Shown: positions 45,509 through 58,100 of the stretch, in pieces
Position numbering within the stretch: the stretch's first letter is position 1
How the letters are laid out: every line of letters begins with the position of its first letter
NCBI GenBank assembly: GCA_036971475.1
Contig: JBAIZL010000006.1
Coordinates: 10,570,656-10,634,655, forward strand
Length of the DNA stretch: 64,000 nucleotides
Reading direction: 5' to 3'
Origin: Prosapia bicincta
Lineage: Eukaryota > Arthropoda > Insecta > Hemiptera > Cercopidae
The notes under the pieces: generated by a model
Database searches by the model: none
Told to the model about the DNA's origin: nothing
What the model saw: only the letters and a program-made list of their open reading frames with translations
Translations under genes and position numbers: made by a program

Positions 45509-48500
45509 TAATAGTTGAAGCCATCTTAATTTAAGCTACTAGTTTTCACTAAAACACTTGTAATTATTTTACAACTTGCTTATAGTAGCACTTACTTATA
45601 TTCGTTGAGGACGGGTGTTTCAGAAGATGTGTCCCATTGTCAACTCAGGCCATTGAGTTGACAATGGGACACATCTCCTGAAATGTAAGTGCTACTACAT
45701 ATAAGTAAGTGCTACTATAGGCAAGTTGTAAAATATTTACAAATATATATTGTAATTAACATTTCATAAAATTGTGTGCACTTCAAACCACAAGAGAAAA
45801 GTAGTACCGAACTATAAAACTAAATGAAGGCCATATAGAATTGTCAAGGAGAACAAATGATTACAACTGTCTCTGCGACACCATCTTTGTATAAAACAAA
45901 CACAATGTTTATTGTCACACTATTCTTTGTTGTGAGAAGTCATTAAACTTAGAACAAGAAAATTTAACAAAATTTAGGACAGATGATTTTTTTAAAATCT
46001 TAACTCAATATATTAACTCATTGTAGTTACAGTTATATAGAATATTTGTTGGGAGAAATGAAAATTTAATTTTTATTATAAATTGAAACATTTTATGAAA
46101 ACATGAACAACACTAAAGGTGATGGGTGATCTAACTGAGTATGATAGATGTCTGTGTGGAATTAAGGGTATGAAAGAATATAATGAGAGTTTTTATATTG
46201 AGCCAAGTGTAAAGATGAAAATACCGAAAATAATATGGAGGAAAAACTAATGGAAAAGAGGAAAATAACAATAGAATCCAAAGAGAATTGTTTGGAATTC
46301 AATGTTGTTCGAAATCTTTAAAATGGAAAACTTTTTCCAACAAGTTAAATGCAAGATTAAAATATTTGTGTAAAAATGAAGGTTTTTTAAAGCCAGTAAT
46401 GGTAACGGATTGTACTAGTTGTAGTTAGTTACATAAGATTACCAATACACGCCTATTAACAAATATTACTATATATTTTACAAATTTAGCTGTTACTTCT
46501 AAAATTACCTTCTTTTATTTGAATCATACTATCTTCTAAGTATGATTGCGTATAGCCATGGATAATAATTTTAGTCGGTTGTATTACATTGAAGTACTTC
46601 GAATAGATAGACTTGGCAGAATTTAAAGCAACGAAATCATTCTTTTTAAGACAAACACCTCTGTAAAAAAATCATTACATTTCAAACAAATTAATCTAAA
46701 GTTGTTTGTTGTAATCATCTTGGATTCACTGAATAAACCATAGGTAATTATTGAGTAACTGAGTACTTTTAACTTATTGGCTGACACGTTTCAAAACACC
46801 TCCAGAGAAGAGTAACAAGTTGGGTTTATCAATGAAACAATTGTTTTGAAACACGTAAGCAAGTAAGCTAATAGTTTTCACTCAGTTACTCAATAATTAC
46901 TTATAAATTAATCTAACTCTTTAGTGATTTGTCACATTACTAACAAATATCAAGAATGAATAAAATATAAATATAGGAACATAATCTACCTATCTTCTTT
47001 AGAAAATTATAATCATAGAATAAATGTTCAGTTAAATAACAAATATTTTGTTTTCTAAAGCTTAATGTTGTATAGCTGATACCACAACTATAAAACTAAA
47101 ATCACCTTATGCATTTCTTTTTCTCTTTCATACGTGGTTTTCTATTACTTTGTACTTTCTGCTTATGTTTTTTCCTGGGTTTATTTTGAACTGCAGCTTG
47201 AATAATGTTTTGCTTGCCCCTACAATAAAACACAAGCAATTAATTTAGAAAATCTATTACATGAAAACAATGTAAATCTGCAATTTGTTTTGACTATAAG
47301 TATGGTATTATCAAAAGTTTCCTCAGTTTTAAATAGTTTGTATACTTTTGTAAATGTCTTCAAATTGTTAACTTGTTTCATTGTCTAAAATATGAGAAAT
47401 ACGTACAAGGTGACACACAAAATGATCCAACATTTGTTTCTAAGATAATATCTATTTCAATCCAAAACCAAAAAGCACTATAATATACTAACCAAGTTAC
47501 CTGAAAACTGTTTTCTAATATTTTACAATATAGTTCATATTTCTGAAAATGTCTTCAACAACTTTTAAGTTTTTATATCTACACTCATGATATATTTTAA
47601 GTTATATCACTTAAAGCTTTAACAATTAAACGGTCATACTTAAATTGATATTGAAGGAAAATTTAATCACATTAATATAAGGTTTTAGAGAGCCTATAAA
47701 ATCAGCTGTTTTATGAAATCATATGTTATCATTTATTTTAAGCCAAATAGGACGAAATAACTATATTTCATACCTTCCCCCTTTTGTGAAAAGTTTTTCT
47801 CCCATATAAAACTAAAATTAATTCATTTTAAATTTAACTAATTAATTAATAATAATAAACACTTGTAAATATTTTACATCTTGCCTATAGTACCATTTAC
47901 TTATATTGGTTGAGGATGGCTGTTTCAGGAGATGTGTCCCATTGTCAACTCAGACTGTAACTCTGTCTGAGTTGGCAATGGGACACATCTCCTGAAATGG
48001 CCATCCTCAACAAATATAAGTAAGTCCTTCTATAGGCAAGTTGTAAAATATTTACAAGTGTTTTTAGTGAAAACTAGTAGGTCACATGAAGATGGAGTCA
48101 ACAAATATAATGAATTAATATTTGAAACAACTATACCAAGTGTCATCCACTACAAGTTTAAAAAAATGTAATTGAACTTCAGTGGATGACTAAAAAATAT
48201 TTTAACAATTGAAAATTTGAACAAGATATATATTAGGACTAGTTGGTACAGATCTTTTGAGATTGCCACAACATCCGTCATAAAAATCTGCATCATCAAA
48301 ACCTATTTACCCTTTATACTATTTAAAAAACATATAAAATAACTGACAAGATGTTAATTAGGACATTACAAAAGGGTTATTGTTATTATGATAAATGCTT
48401 ATCATCGACTAAGATTGGTTGTAATCAGTTGAGAGTTTTTCTTTATAACTCATTAAAAACTGTACATAAAAATATTTAACTAAAACTTATTTCTAAAGGT

Positions 48501-51500
48501 AAAAATTAAAACAGTTTACTCTAAATCTCACTACTCACTAGTTTATAAAAATAAACACAACAGTTTATTAAAACAAACTGACTAGTTTTGACGACGATGT
48601 CGTCTTCATAACTACTTGGCTACTACTAAAGAAACATTTGTTAGTAGTAACCAAGCACTGATGAAGGGGACATTGTCATCGAAACTAGTCATTTATTTTA
48701 ATAAACTGTTGTTTTTGTTTTAATAAACTAGTGTGTATTGAGATTTAGAGTAAACTGTTTTAATGTTTACCATTGTGAATTGTTCGCACTAGCTAATCTC
48801 TAATTAACTTAATATTAGACATTTTTCTCCTTACAAACATATCGTTTTTATTTTTAAATAAATAAAACCTCTAAACCACAAATAACATTTTATTTAAACC
48901 TTATGTACATTTCGATTGCCCAGCAATCATCTTCAGAGGTACTTAAAAAATACAACTAGAGTTGTATTTTTTAAATACCTCTGAAGATGATTGCTGGGCA
49001 ATCGAAATGTACATAAGGTTTAAATAAAATGTTATTTGTGGTTTAGAGGTTTTATTTATTTAAAAATAAACATTATGCCACAGTTGCTTCATATAGTTAT
49101 AAACATATCAAGATTTCAGTAAAATCTGGATTGCAGTAAAACAACGTCAGTAATGACAAATTATTCTAGTCAATATCACTTTCTATTATAAAAGTCACCC
49201 ATTATTTAATTTCAAACACAAATATTAAGTATGAACTTTTTGCTTCCAAGTGTTTATCTATAAGACATGATAATAATTTTCATTAAGTAAATTTATGTCT
49301 TACATTTACTCAACGCTCATTTTTTAAAAGTTGCTTGTTGTAATCGTCTTGAATTCACTAATTAAATTAAAAGTAATTATTGGGTAAATACTTTTAAACT
49401 TATTCGCTGATGCGTTTCGAAACAATCATTTCATTGACGAAACTGACCCGCTACTGCCGGCATTTGCTCAAGGTTCCTGGATGTATGATATGCAGGGGGG
49501 ATTTGAAATATTCAAAAATCACACAATACAAAAAGAAAATATCTTAAACGACCAAATACACACTTCAAATCTAACACCTTAATTCAACCCCCCCCCCTCC
49601 ATCCTCATAAATCATACAACCAGCAATTTTGAGCGATCATCGGCATTAGAGGGTCGGTTTCAACAATGAAATGATTATTTAAAAATGCATCAGCAAGAAA
49701 GTTCAAAAGTATTCACTCATTTACGCAATAATCACTTATAACTGATATTTTAATTATTACTTTATAAAAATTATATATACAGTACAAAGAAATACAAAAT
49801 TTGTATCAGAAAAAAATAATTACCTTGCACTACGCTTTCTATAGCTGTTATTAAGTTTAGTAGCTTCGGCAGTTATACACACATTTGTTTCTGTTGTGAT
49901 TGCTACAGTTCTGGAAGTACTCGAATTATCTCCCACATGGCTGTGACTACTCCTAAGAAAATATGAGAGCAATTCTCAATTATATCAATTATCAATTTTA
50001 ATGTTAGAACCATGTTAGAAGCCCTTATTTTTGTGAGTTTAAAAACATCTTTTGGGTTATTCTATCTTTTATAGTTTAAAAGATACAAAGGCTCCAGTAT
50101 AACACATTCCCCACGATGTTCTGCCTTCCCTCCTAGTATGTCGACCACATGGGGAGTCATCGCTTTTACAATAACTCAAGCCCAGAACAATAATCTAAAA
50201 TAAAATTGTGTGTATCCTTCAATACATGCTCAAACCTCTTTAGATCCTGAACTAATAAGCAAACAATTGGTCACATTTTTCATTTCAATCAGGTATTGAA
50301 CAAGATATTCAGTGCACAAGATATTGTCCACTGTGAAACATATATTGTGTAACTACATTTGGAAAATGTATCTTACAGTAGCCTTACTGGGAGGCTCGGT
50401 GTCGAATGGCCCAACAGCAACGGACGGGCGTTTGCTAAATAAATAAAATAACATTTGGAAAATGTACCTTACTGTAGCCTTACTGGGAGGCTCAGTGTCG
50501 AATGGCCCAACAGCCACGGACGGGCGTTTGCTAAATAAATAAAATAGCATTTGGAAAATGTACCTTACTGTAGCCTTACTGGGAGGCTCGGTGTCGAATG
50601 GCCCAACAGCCACGGACGGGCATTGGCTAAATAAATAAAATAACATTTGGAAAATGTACCTTACTGTAGCCTTACTGGGAGGCTCGGTGTCGAATGGCCC
50701 AACAGCCACGGACGGGCATTGGCTAAATAAATAAAACAACATTTGGAAAATGTACCTTACTGTAGCCTTACTGGAAGGCTCGGTGTCGAATGGCCCAACA
50801 GCCACGGATGGGCATTGGCTAAATAAATAAAATAACATTTGGAAAATGTACCTTACTGGGAGGCTCGGTGTCGAATGGCCCAACAGCCACGGACGGGCGT
50901 TGGCTAAATAAATAAAATAACATTTGGAAAAAATAGTACTTCAAATATTATCATACCGAACTTAAATTTTAAATTTAAAAATTGTGTAAACATGAGTAAA
51001 TATTTGTTTAAACTATTTTAGCTTTTTACAATTAATTGTAAAGTGAACAATTAGTTGTGTGAGAGTAAAGGGTAGCTGACAAATCACTAAGCATTAAATT
51101 ATAAGTAATATTTAATTTTTATTTGATTTATTTATATTATATATTTCTTATTTTATTATTATTATTTTAAATATTTTACTTCATAAGTATTTTATTTACT
51201 AATAATGATTACAAATAATCAATTAATATTAAACCTTTATTAAATTATGAAATTATTTACTGTTAAGTATGAATTACTTTGTTTTTATTAAAAGCTTGTG
51301 TTTATTATTAGGCATAATGTATAAACACAACCTAATGCTACTATACTTTTATTGCATTCATTATACCTTGTCACAGTAGTCTTACAAAGTCGTGAGTATG
51401 TCTCATCAACCAAAATAGGTGTATCACTGTCGTCTTCGATAGGTGTTGTAATGTCTTGCAACTTTAGAAACAGTTCTTCTGGTGTTTTTGAATTATTCCT

Positions 51501-54500
51501 TTAAAAGCAAAACAGTTTATTATTTCTTCATGCCTCAGGTTCTTTATAAAAATGTCAAGAATATAATTTTAAAAGGTTAAACTTTAAAAATGACAGAGGT
51601 AGTGATACATAGAATTTAAGTAGGACTGTAATAAGTTCATGAGGCTGTGCTGGAATCAGGAAGGGAAGAAAATAACTCTAGTGGACAGGGTTGATTCCCT
51701 GAAATAAAACTTCTCTCTGCTGGGGAAGTGAGATATTTACTAAACACTAATGCAATTTAAAATCGTCATCAGTTAAAAAACACATAATAGTTACTAAAGA
51801 TATAAATAAAAACATACACAAAACTCACAAATTTATCATTTATTTACTCATCACATTTCAATGACAAAGTCATGAACTTGTTGTAAGTTACATGAAGTTG
51901 TAAGTTAGAGTTTGTAGTAATAACACTCACTGATGATGACTTTGTCATTGAAATGCGTATGAGTAAGTAAACTATTAATTTGTGAGTTTTGTGTATGTTT
52001 TTATTTATTTTTAACATAACCTCACAAGCTAAGTTCAAAGAATATTTGTATTAAAGATACGGTCTACTTAAAGTTAATTACGTTTGGTTTGAAATTAGAT
52101 TATTTCTTGTCTAATAAAGGATTGGATGCAATCTACAAAAATACTACAGATATAGATATGAAAATTATTACACAATTTTAGTAAATATCAGTACTGGTAA
52201 TGTTATATGTAGTTATTGCTTAACTGAGTAACTACTTTTGACTTACTTGTTGCCGACCCACTACTGCCGGCGATTGTTCAAGGATGCTGGACGTATGATT
52301 TATGAGGGTGGAGGAAGGTTTAGTTTAAGCAGGTTGTTTACTAAATAACTGAATAAGTTGTTAGATTCGAAGTGTACAATATAGCACCTTATTCTATTAT
52401 GTAGTAAACAGCCTGCTTAGCCATAACCTCCTTTTACCTCATAAACCATATGACCAGCAACCTTAACCCTGGAGTCGGAGCGCCAAGTCTCACAGACCCG
52501 GAGCAGGGAAATTTTGTTGCCACGGCTGAGAGCACTGCGCTAGAAACCCCTCCGTCCATCTAGCTGTCCAATATTAAGTGCCAGTCAAGGTCAAATTGTT
52601 GCCACTTCTGTACCTGCCTTTGTTTACGATTTGGGTCTCTCACAGACTTGGCGCCCCGACTCGTGTTACAGTATTTTTTCTATTTCAGGTCTGTCAGACT
52701 AGGTGCCCACGTTTATGTAACTATATTTTTAGTTTGTGTAAATAGTTTTCTTCGTATTTAAGTGTTGTAAATAGTGTATTTAGTGTATATATTAGTTTTA
52801 AACAATACTTTATTGACATGGAAATGGAAAGACAAAGAGACTGTGAACAGGAACGGATTAGGGAGTTATTAGAAGAGAAAATTGACGAAAATAGTGATAG
52901 GGAAGTTACTGACGGATCTGATACAGAAGAAGAGGATCATGTAGAAGTATGTCATGGAGATACGGCTTCTGAACAAGATGGGGGAGGTTCTGAACACGAA
53001 ATGGAAGTTGATATTCAACGCAAACAGTTACAACCGGTGGAACCATCTTACATTGGAAATGACATACGTTTTCTAAATACTAAATACTTCTACTGTTTTA
53101 AATACTTTTTTTGTATTGTAATAACCAACGATTTAAAATATTAACCTTCAAATAACTTGAATTTTATGTTCATTATTAGTTTTATAATTTTATCCTATAC
53201 AATTACTCATATTGCATTATTGTTCAATAAACGTGTTTATTCACAATATAATTGTCCATTTTTATAATATAATGCCCTAAATCTCTTCAATAGGAACAAT
53301 TAACTACATAAATAACGGTTAAAAAGTTTAACAAAAAAAAACTGTGCTTACATTAATAACAACAGTTATGGGTCTGTGAGACTGGGGTCTCACGTTACAA
53401 GTCGGGGCGCCCTGACTCGAGGGTTAAATGATCGCTAACAGTAGGGGGTCGGCTTTGTAAATGAAATCATTATTTCCAAACTTGTCAGCAACAAGTCAAA
53501 AGTATTTGTTCATTTAAGGAGTAATTACTTATAATTTAATTAGTGAATTCAAGAAGATTACAACAAACAAGCTAATGTCCCTTCATCAAAATAAACAAAA
53601 CCTATGAATGACGCCACTGGCTACATATCAATAAAACAAATAGTTCATGTAGGTAAAATTCTGACATAAAGACAGGTATAAACTTTAGCATTGCAGCCAG
53701 ACATTAGAGAGCACTGCTTGACATTCTCAGCAAGTGAGTGTGTGATAAAGATGAGCAAGCACCTTCCAGGTTTTTCAAACTGCAGTGATGACTTTTCATT
53801 ACTAAATGTTTTGTTGACTATTTGTACAGCTGTCGCGTCATCAGCACCTAGAAATACACAGCCTTTGTTTTTGTTAATGTTAGTAAATCAGGGGCTCAGC
53901 AAGGGGTTTTAGGGTGTTACAAAGTTTCTTTTAAATCTTTAAAGGATACAAAAATTAAAGTTGCTTGTTGTCATCATTTTGAATTCACTGATTAAACTAT
54001 AAGTAATCATTGTGTAACTAAGTGAATACTTTAGAACTTACTTGCTGACGTGTTTTGAAACAATCGTTTCATATACGAACCTTTGTTTTAAAATGAGCTT
54101 CATAAATGAAACGATTGTTTCGAAACATGTCACCAAGTAAGTTCCCAATTATTCATTTAGTTATGCAATGATTACTTATATTACAATTATTACTTTATAG
54201 TTGCTTGTTGTAATCAAGCAAACCATTGTTGTTGTAATTATATCGGCCAAACCGGTAGGTCATTCTTACACATGCTTCGAAGAACATATTATCCAAAGAA
54301 ACCCAAAAATCCCAAAATCCAGCTATGCAACACACCTAAAAACACAGAATACACACACACTGACATACACACAAATTCAAACATTCTCCACATATTAAAA
54401 CAAAGTAAAAAACTAACAACTTTAGAAAAATACGAGATATACAAACACTACGCAACAGATAAAGAAAACATATTAAATGATCACACACATTTTGAAGCCA

Positions 54501-55127
54501 ACACCGTGTTTCATTACATTGTGTGTCATACACAACCAAAATAACCCACCCTATCCCACAGTCATAAATCCATTCTGTTACAGCCTTTGTACCTAACGTG
54601 ACACCGCCAGTAGAGGTTTACTTTATAAAAGGAATGACTGTTTTGAAAAACGTCAGCAAGTAAGCCCTTACCTAACCACTTAGTTAATCTTTTAATTAAA
54701 ATTACTTGAAATTGACAAATTTCTTTACAAATTCCAAACTCTGTGAAAAAAATTCAAATACGAGTTGAAAACAGTTTTCATATAAACTCATTTGACTAGA
54801 AACTTAAACCTGCTAGTAAATGTCATATACAATACCACTAAAAAATTTCAAAACCGTTAACTTTCTTTGGCCTTGCTTACATGTTTGAGAAATACACCTT
54901 CTGATGAGCGTTTAAATATAGTAGCTAAGGCTAATATTAATGAGAGAATCACTGTAAAAAAAGATGAAGTTTCTAACAAATTTTCAAAAAAAGTCCCGTA
55001 CATTCAATAACTCCTTGTAGAACTCATTTATAAAAATTTTATTATAAAATTTGCTTTAAAATATTATTTCTTCCAAACCTTTAACCTAATATCTTAATTG
55101 AATATCAGGTTACTCATAAATGTACAA

Positions 55128-55173
<46 letters not shown>

Positions 55174-58100
55174 TACCATAACCCAAAAAAACAACAAATG
55201 TGAAAATACATCTTTCAGAACACATAAGAAACTACTTTTAGTATCACTTGGCAAAAAAACCACTACTTACTGATATTTATCAGCAGACACGTTTGCACTA
55301 GATCAGTATATTCTTCAATGCTGTGAGTCATCGACAAGACTGTTGCTTAGGTGTGTTGTTTCAGGTGAATCTGTGGTGAATTGGGGGTCTGTGGTGTATT
55401 ATTGCTCATAGAGGAGTTGTTAATTCTGTGTTCAAATATGAAAATAAAAAGAAGAAGAGGCCATCACAAAAGTCAGAAATACTAACTTCATCACCTTTTA
55501 AAAGACTAAGGTAAAAGCAGAAAGAACACTTAAAAATACAGAGAGAGAAAGCGAGAAAGATACTAGGCCTACAAAATAGATATCCAATGCACATAAAAAA
55601 CTAAACTTCGGAAATGACTACACAAGCCTATCTACAAGTTCAGGACAAGCAAACCTACCCAAAGAAGACGATGTTGACCCAACAATTTGCCCAGGGTGTG
55701 GAAATTCGTATTCTGAGAACTGGGTACAATGTGGTATCTGCAAGGAATGGTGGCATGAAGATTGCTCGGCTCATGAAGGTAGTGGCTCATTTGTTTGTGA
55801 TCACTGTTAGTGCGTACTTTTAACCACCCTACTTGCGTACTCTTATCCTCCCAGTAGGACAAGAGTACGCACTTGACAATTTTTTAAATTTTATTTTTCA
55901 TTTTGATGTGTTTATTGCTAAGTAAGTGAAATTTATAAGAATGTTTCATATATAAATAAAGAATATTTTACAAAATTTTGAAGTCTGTATATTTTTTATT
56001 TACGCAGATATACCGAAAAAATCACTAGGTGCGTACTCTTACCCTCCCTTACCCTACACCTTAATACACCACAGACTTGCACCAATACAACACACCTGAG
56101 CAACAGTCTTGTCTGTGACTCACACCATTGAACAATGCACTGATCTAGTTTGAAACACATCTACTAAAAAATATAAGTAGGTTGTGGTAAATTAGGCAAG
56201 TAGTAATTTAAAAAACTTCAAGATGTACAATATAAAAACTATAAACATAAGAGACATTTAACAAAGTTACAGGAAATTTCAGTAAGTTTCAACATTGCAT
56301 ACTGTTAAGACATCATTTAATGTTTTTAATTATATAGAAAATTTATCAAGGCTCCTAAAAAGTGCAGAAAATACTATATTTTTAAGATATTAGTATATTA
56401 TATAAATATTAAAATGATGCGGAAATTAAAATTTATCCAGTTTTATAGCTAGTTATTATAAATCTAAACTAAATTGTTTAAAACTCGTGTAAACCAAAAA
56501 TTATATTTAAAATAATTTTAATCAAATTATATTTACCTTGTGTAAAGAAAAAATCTTATATCCTTGAAACTAACTGGTTCAGTGTGGTTGGTTAAGCAGT
56601 CGTACACATCCCCTACCCAATGAACAACTGTTGCCCTCACACGGCTGAGCCAAGTTCTATTTTCTAGGCAGGGAATTATGCTTTATCAAAAAATTATTTA
56701 CGATTTACGAATCCATAAATAGTTGTAGGAAATATATATAACTTTATATGACTTAATATAAATACATATTTATAAATATATAATAGCTGTTATTAATAGT
56801 TAACACAATCTCATATAACAAAAAATATATACTAAATAAATATTCATCCTCTATTCAGTTAATACATTATTAGCTCAACATTTTTAGTCAATAGTTAAAC
56901 TTAATGATAGGAAACAAGTTATGCTTAACAAAGAAAATAACCAATAAATTATATAATCATGTTTTCAGTTAATAAGAGATTACTTTCAGCTTCAAAATTC
57001 AAATGCAGGCAGAACCTGTTTTATATTTTTCAGATTTCTAGACAACTATAAATTGCATATATTTCTAAATCTTAGCTTCAACTTATTAATTATCTGTCAA
57101 ATAAAATACCAGTAAATAAGTATCATAAACAAAAATTTTTCAAAGTTAGTTCCTGCTTAGATCAAAAAATTTTTTTTTTAGTTACTTTCAATTAAATAAT
57201 TACAATTAATATAAATAAAGTAACATAACCTGTGCATTAAAACAGTTAATCTACTACATAATCTATAACATAAAATCAGCTGTTTTATGAAATCATATGT
57301 TATAAATTATTTTAGACCAAAGGGGCAAAATAGCTATATTGCACCTCATCCCTTTTGTAAAAAGTTTTTTCTCCCGTATAAAACTAAAATTAATTTGTTA
57401 TTAAATTTAATTATTGAAATAATATTTGAAAAACACTGTATTAACATCAAGTGTCATCCACAACAAGTTTCAAAGTATTCCTACAACAGATAGAACAGAA
57501 TAAAATCATAAATAACAACAAACACGCAGATAAGATAATATATTGGCACAGATATGTAGATGACGTTATAATACTATACCGAAGAAACATAAGACAATGA
57601 TAACAACTCCAAACACATATAAACAAAATACACAAAAATATCTAGTTCACTGCAGAGTTTGAAAACAGCAAAACATTGAATTTCTTAGACATCACCATAA
57701 AAAAATCAAAACAAACATGAATTCAACATATACTGCAAGCCAACCATGACAGACACATTGATACACAATTCATCGAACCACACAATACAACATAAACACG
57801 CAGCATTCAAACATTTACTACACAGACTAAACAAAATACTTATGTCCACAACTAACTACACAAAGGAACTAAACACAATAAAATATTTAGCTCACAAAAA
57901 TGGATATGACAATTATTTAATAGACAAACTACACAGAAAAATACTCAACAAGAACAGTAGCAACAATACAAACAACAAAAACACGAACACAAACAAATTC
58001 ATCACCCTCACATACATAAACAAACTCACAAATGAAATAGCCCACCAATTCAAAAAAGCAGGATACAATGTAGCTTACAGAACAACAAATAAAAGCCAAC

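Larger units (their letters stand above)
52200..53590. repeat. PLE type I palindrome carrying a piggyBac insertion
   Basis: The left arm (about 52220-52460) includes 'cccactactgccggcgattg' and 'ttcaaggatgctggacgtat'. The right arm (about 53428-53590) includes 'atcgctaacagtagggggtc' and 'gaaatcattatttccaaac'. The arms are now separated by the piggyBac at 52467-53423. Confidence 0.55.

Noticed and set aside
48655..48690. Canonical hammerhead ribozyme at ctgatgaaggggacattgtc
   Set aside because: The core has CTGATGA and CGAAAC, but this arm's stem II is mispaired and there is one extra base. I cannot show a proper stem I/III and cleavage site, so I report only a hammerhead-like motif.
50355..50935. 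Array considered as a CRISPR-like or ordinary minisatellite repeat
   Set aside because: Units are contiguous with no unique spacers, and each carries a coding exon with splice sites in the phase of a host gene. This is better explained as exon duplication.
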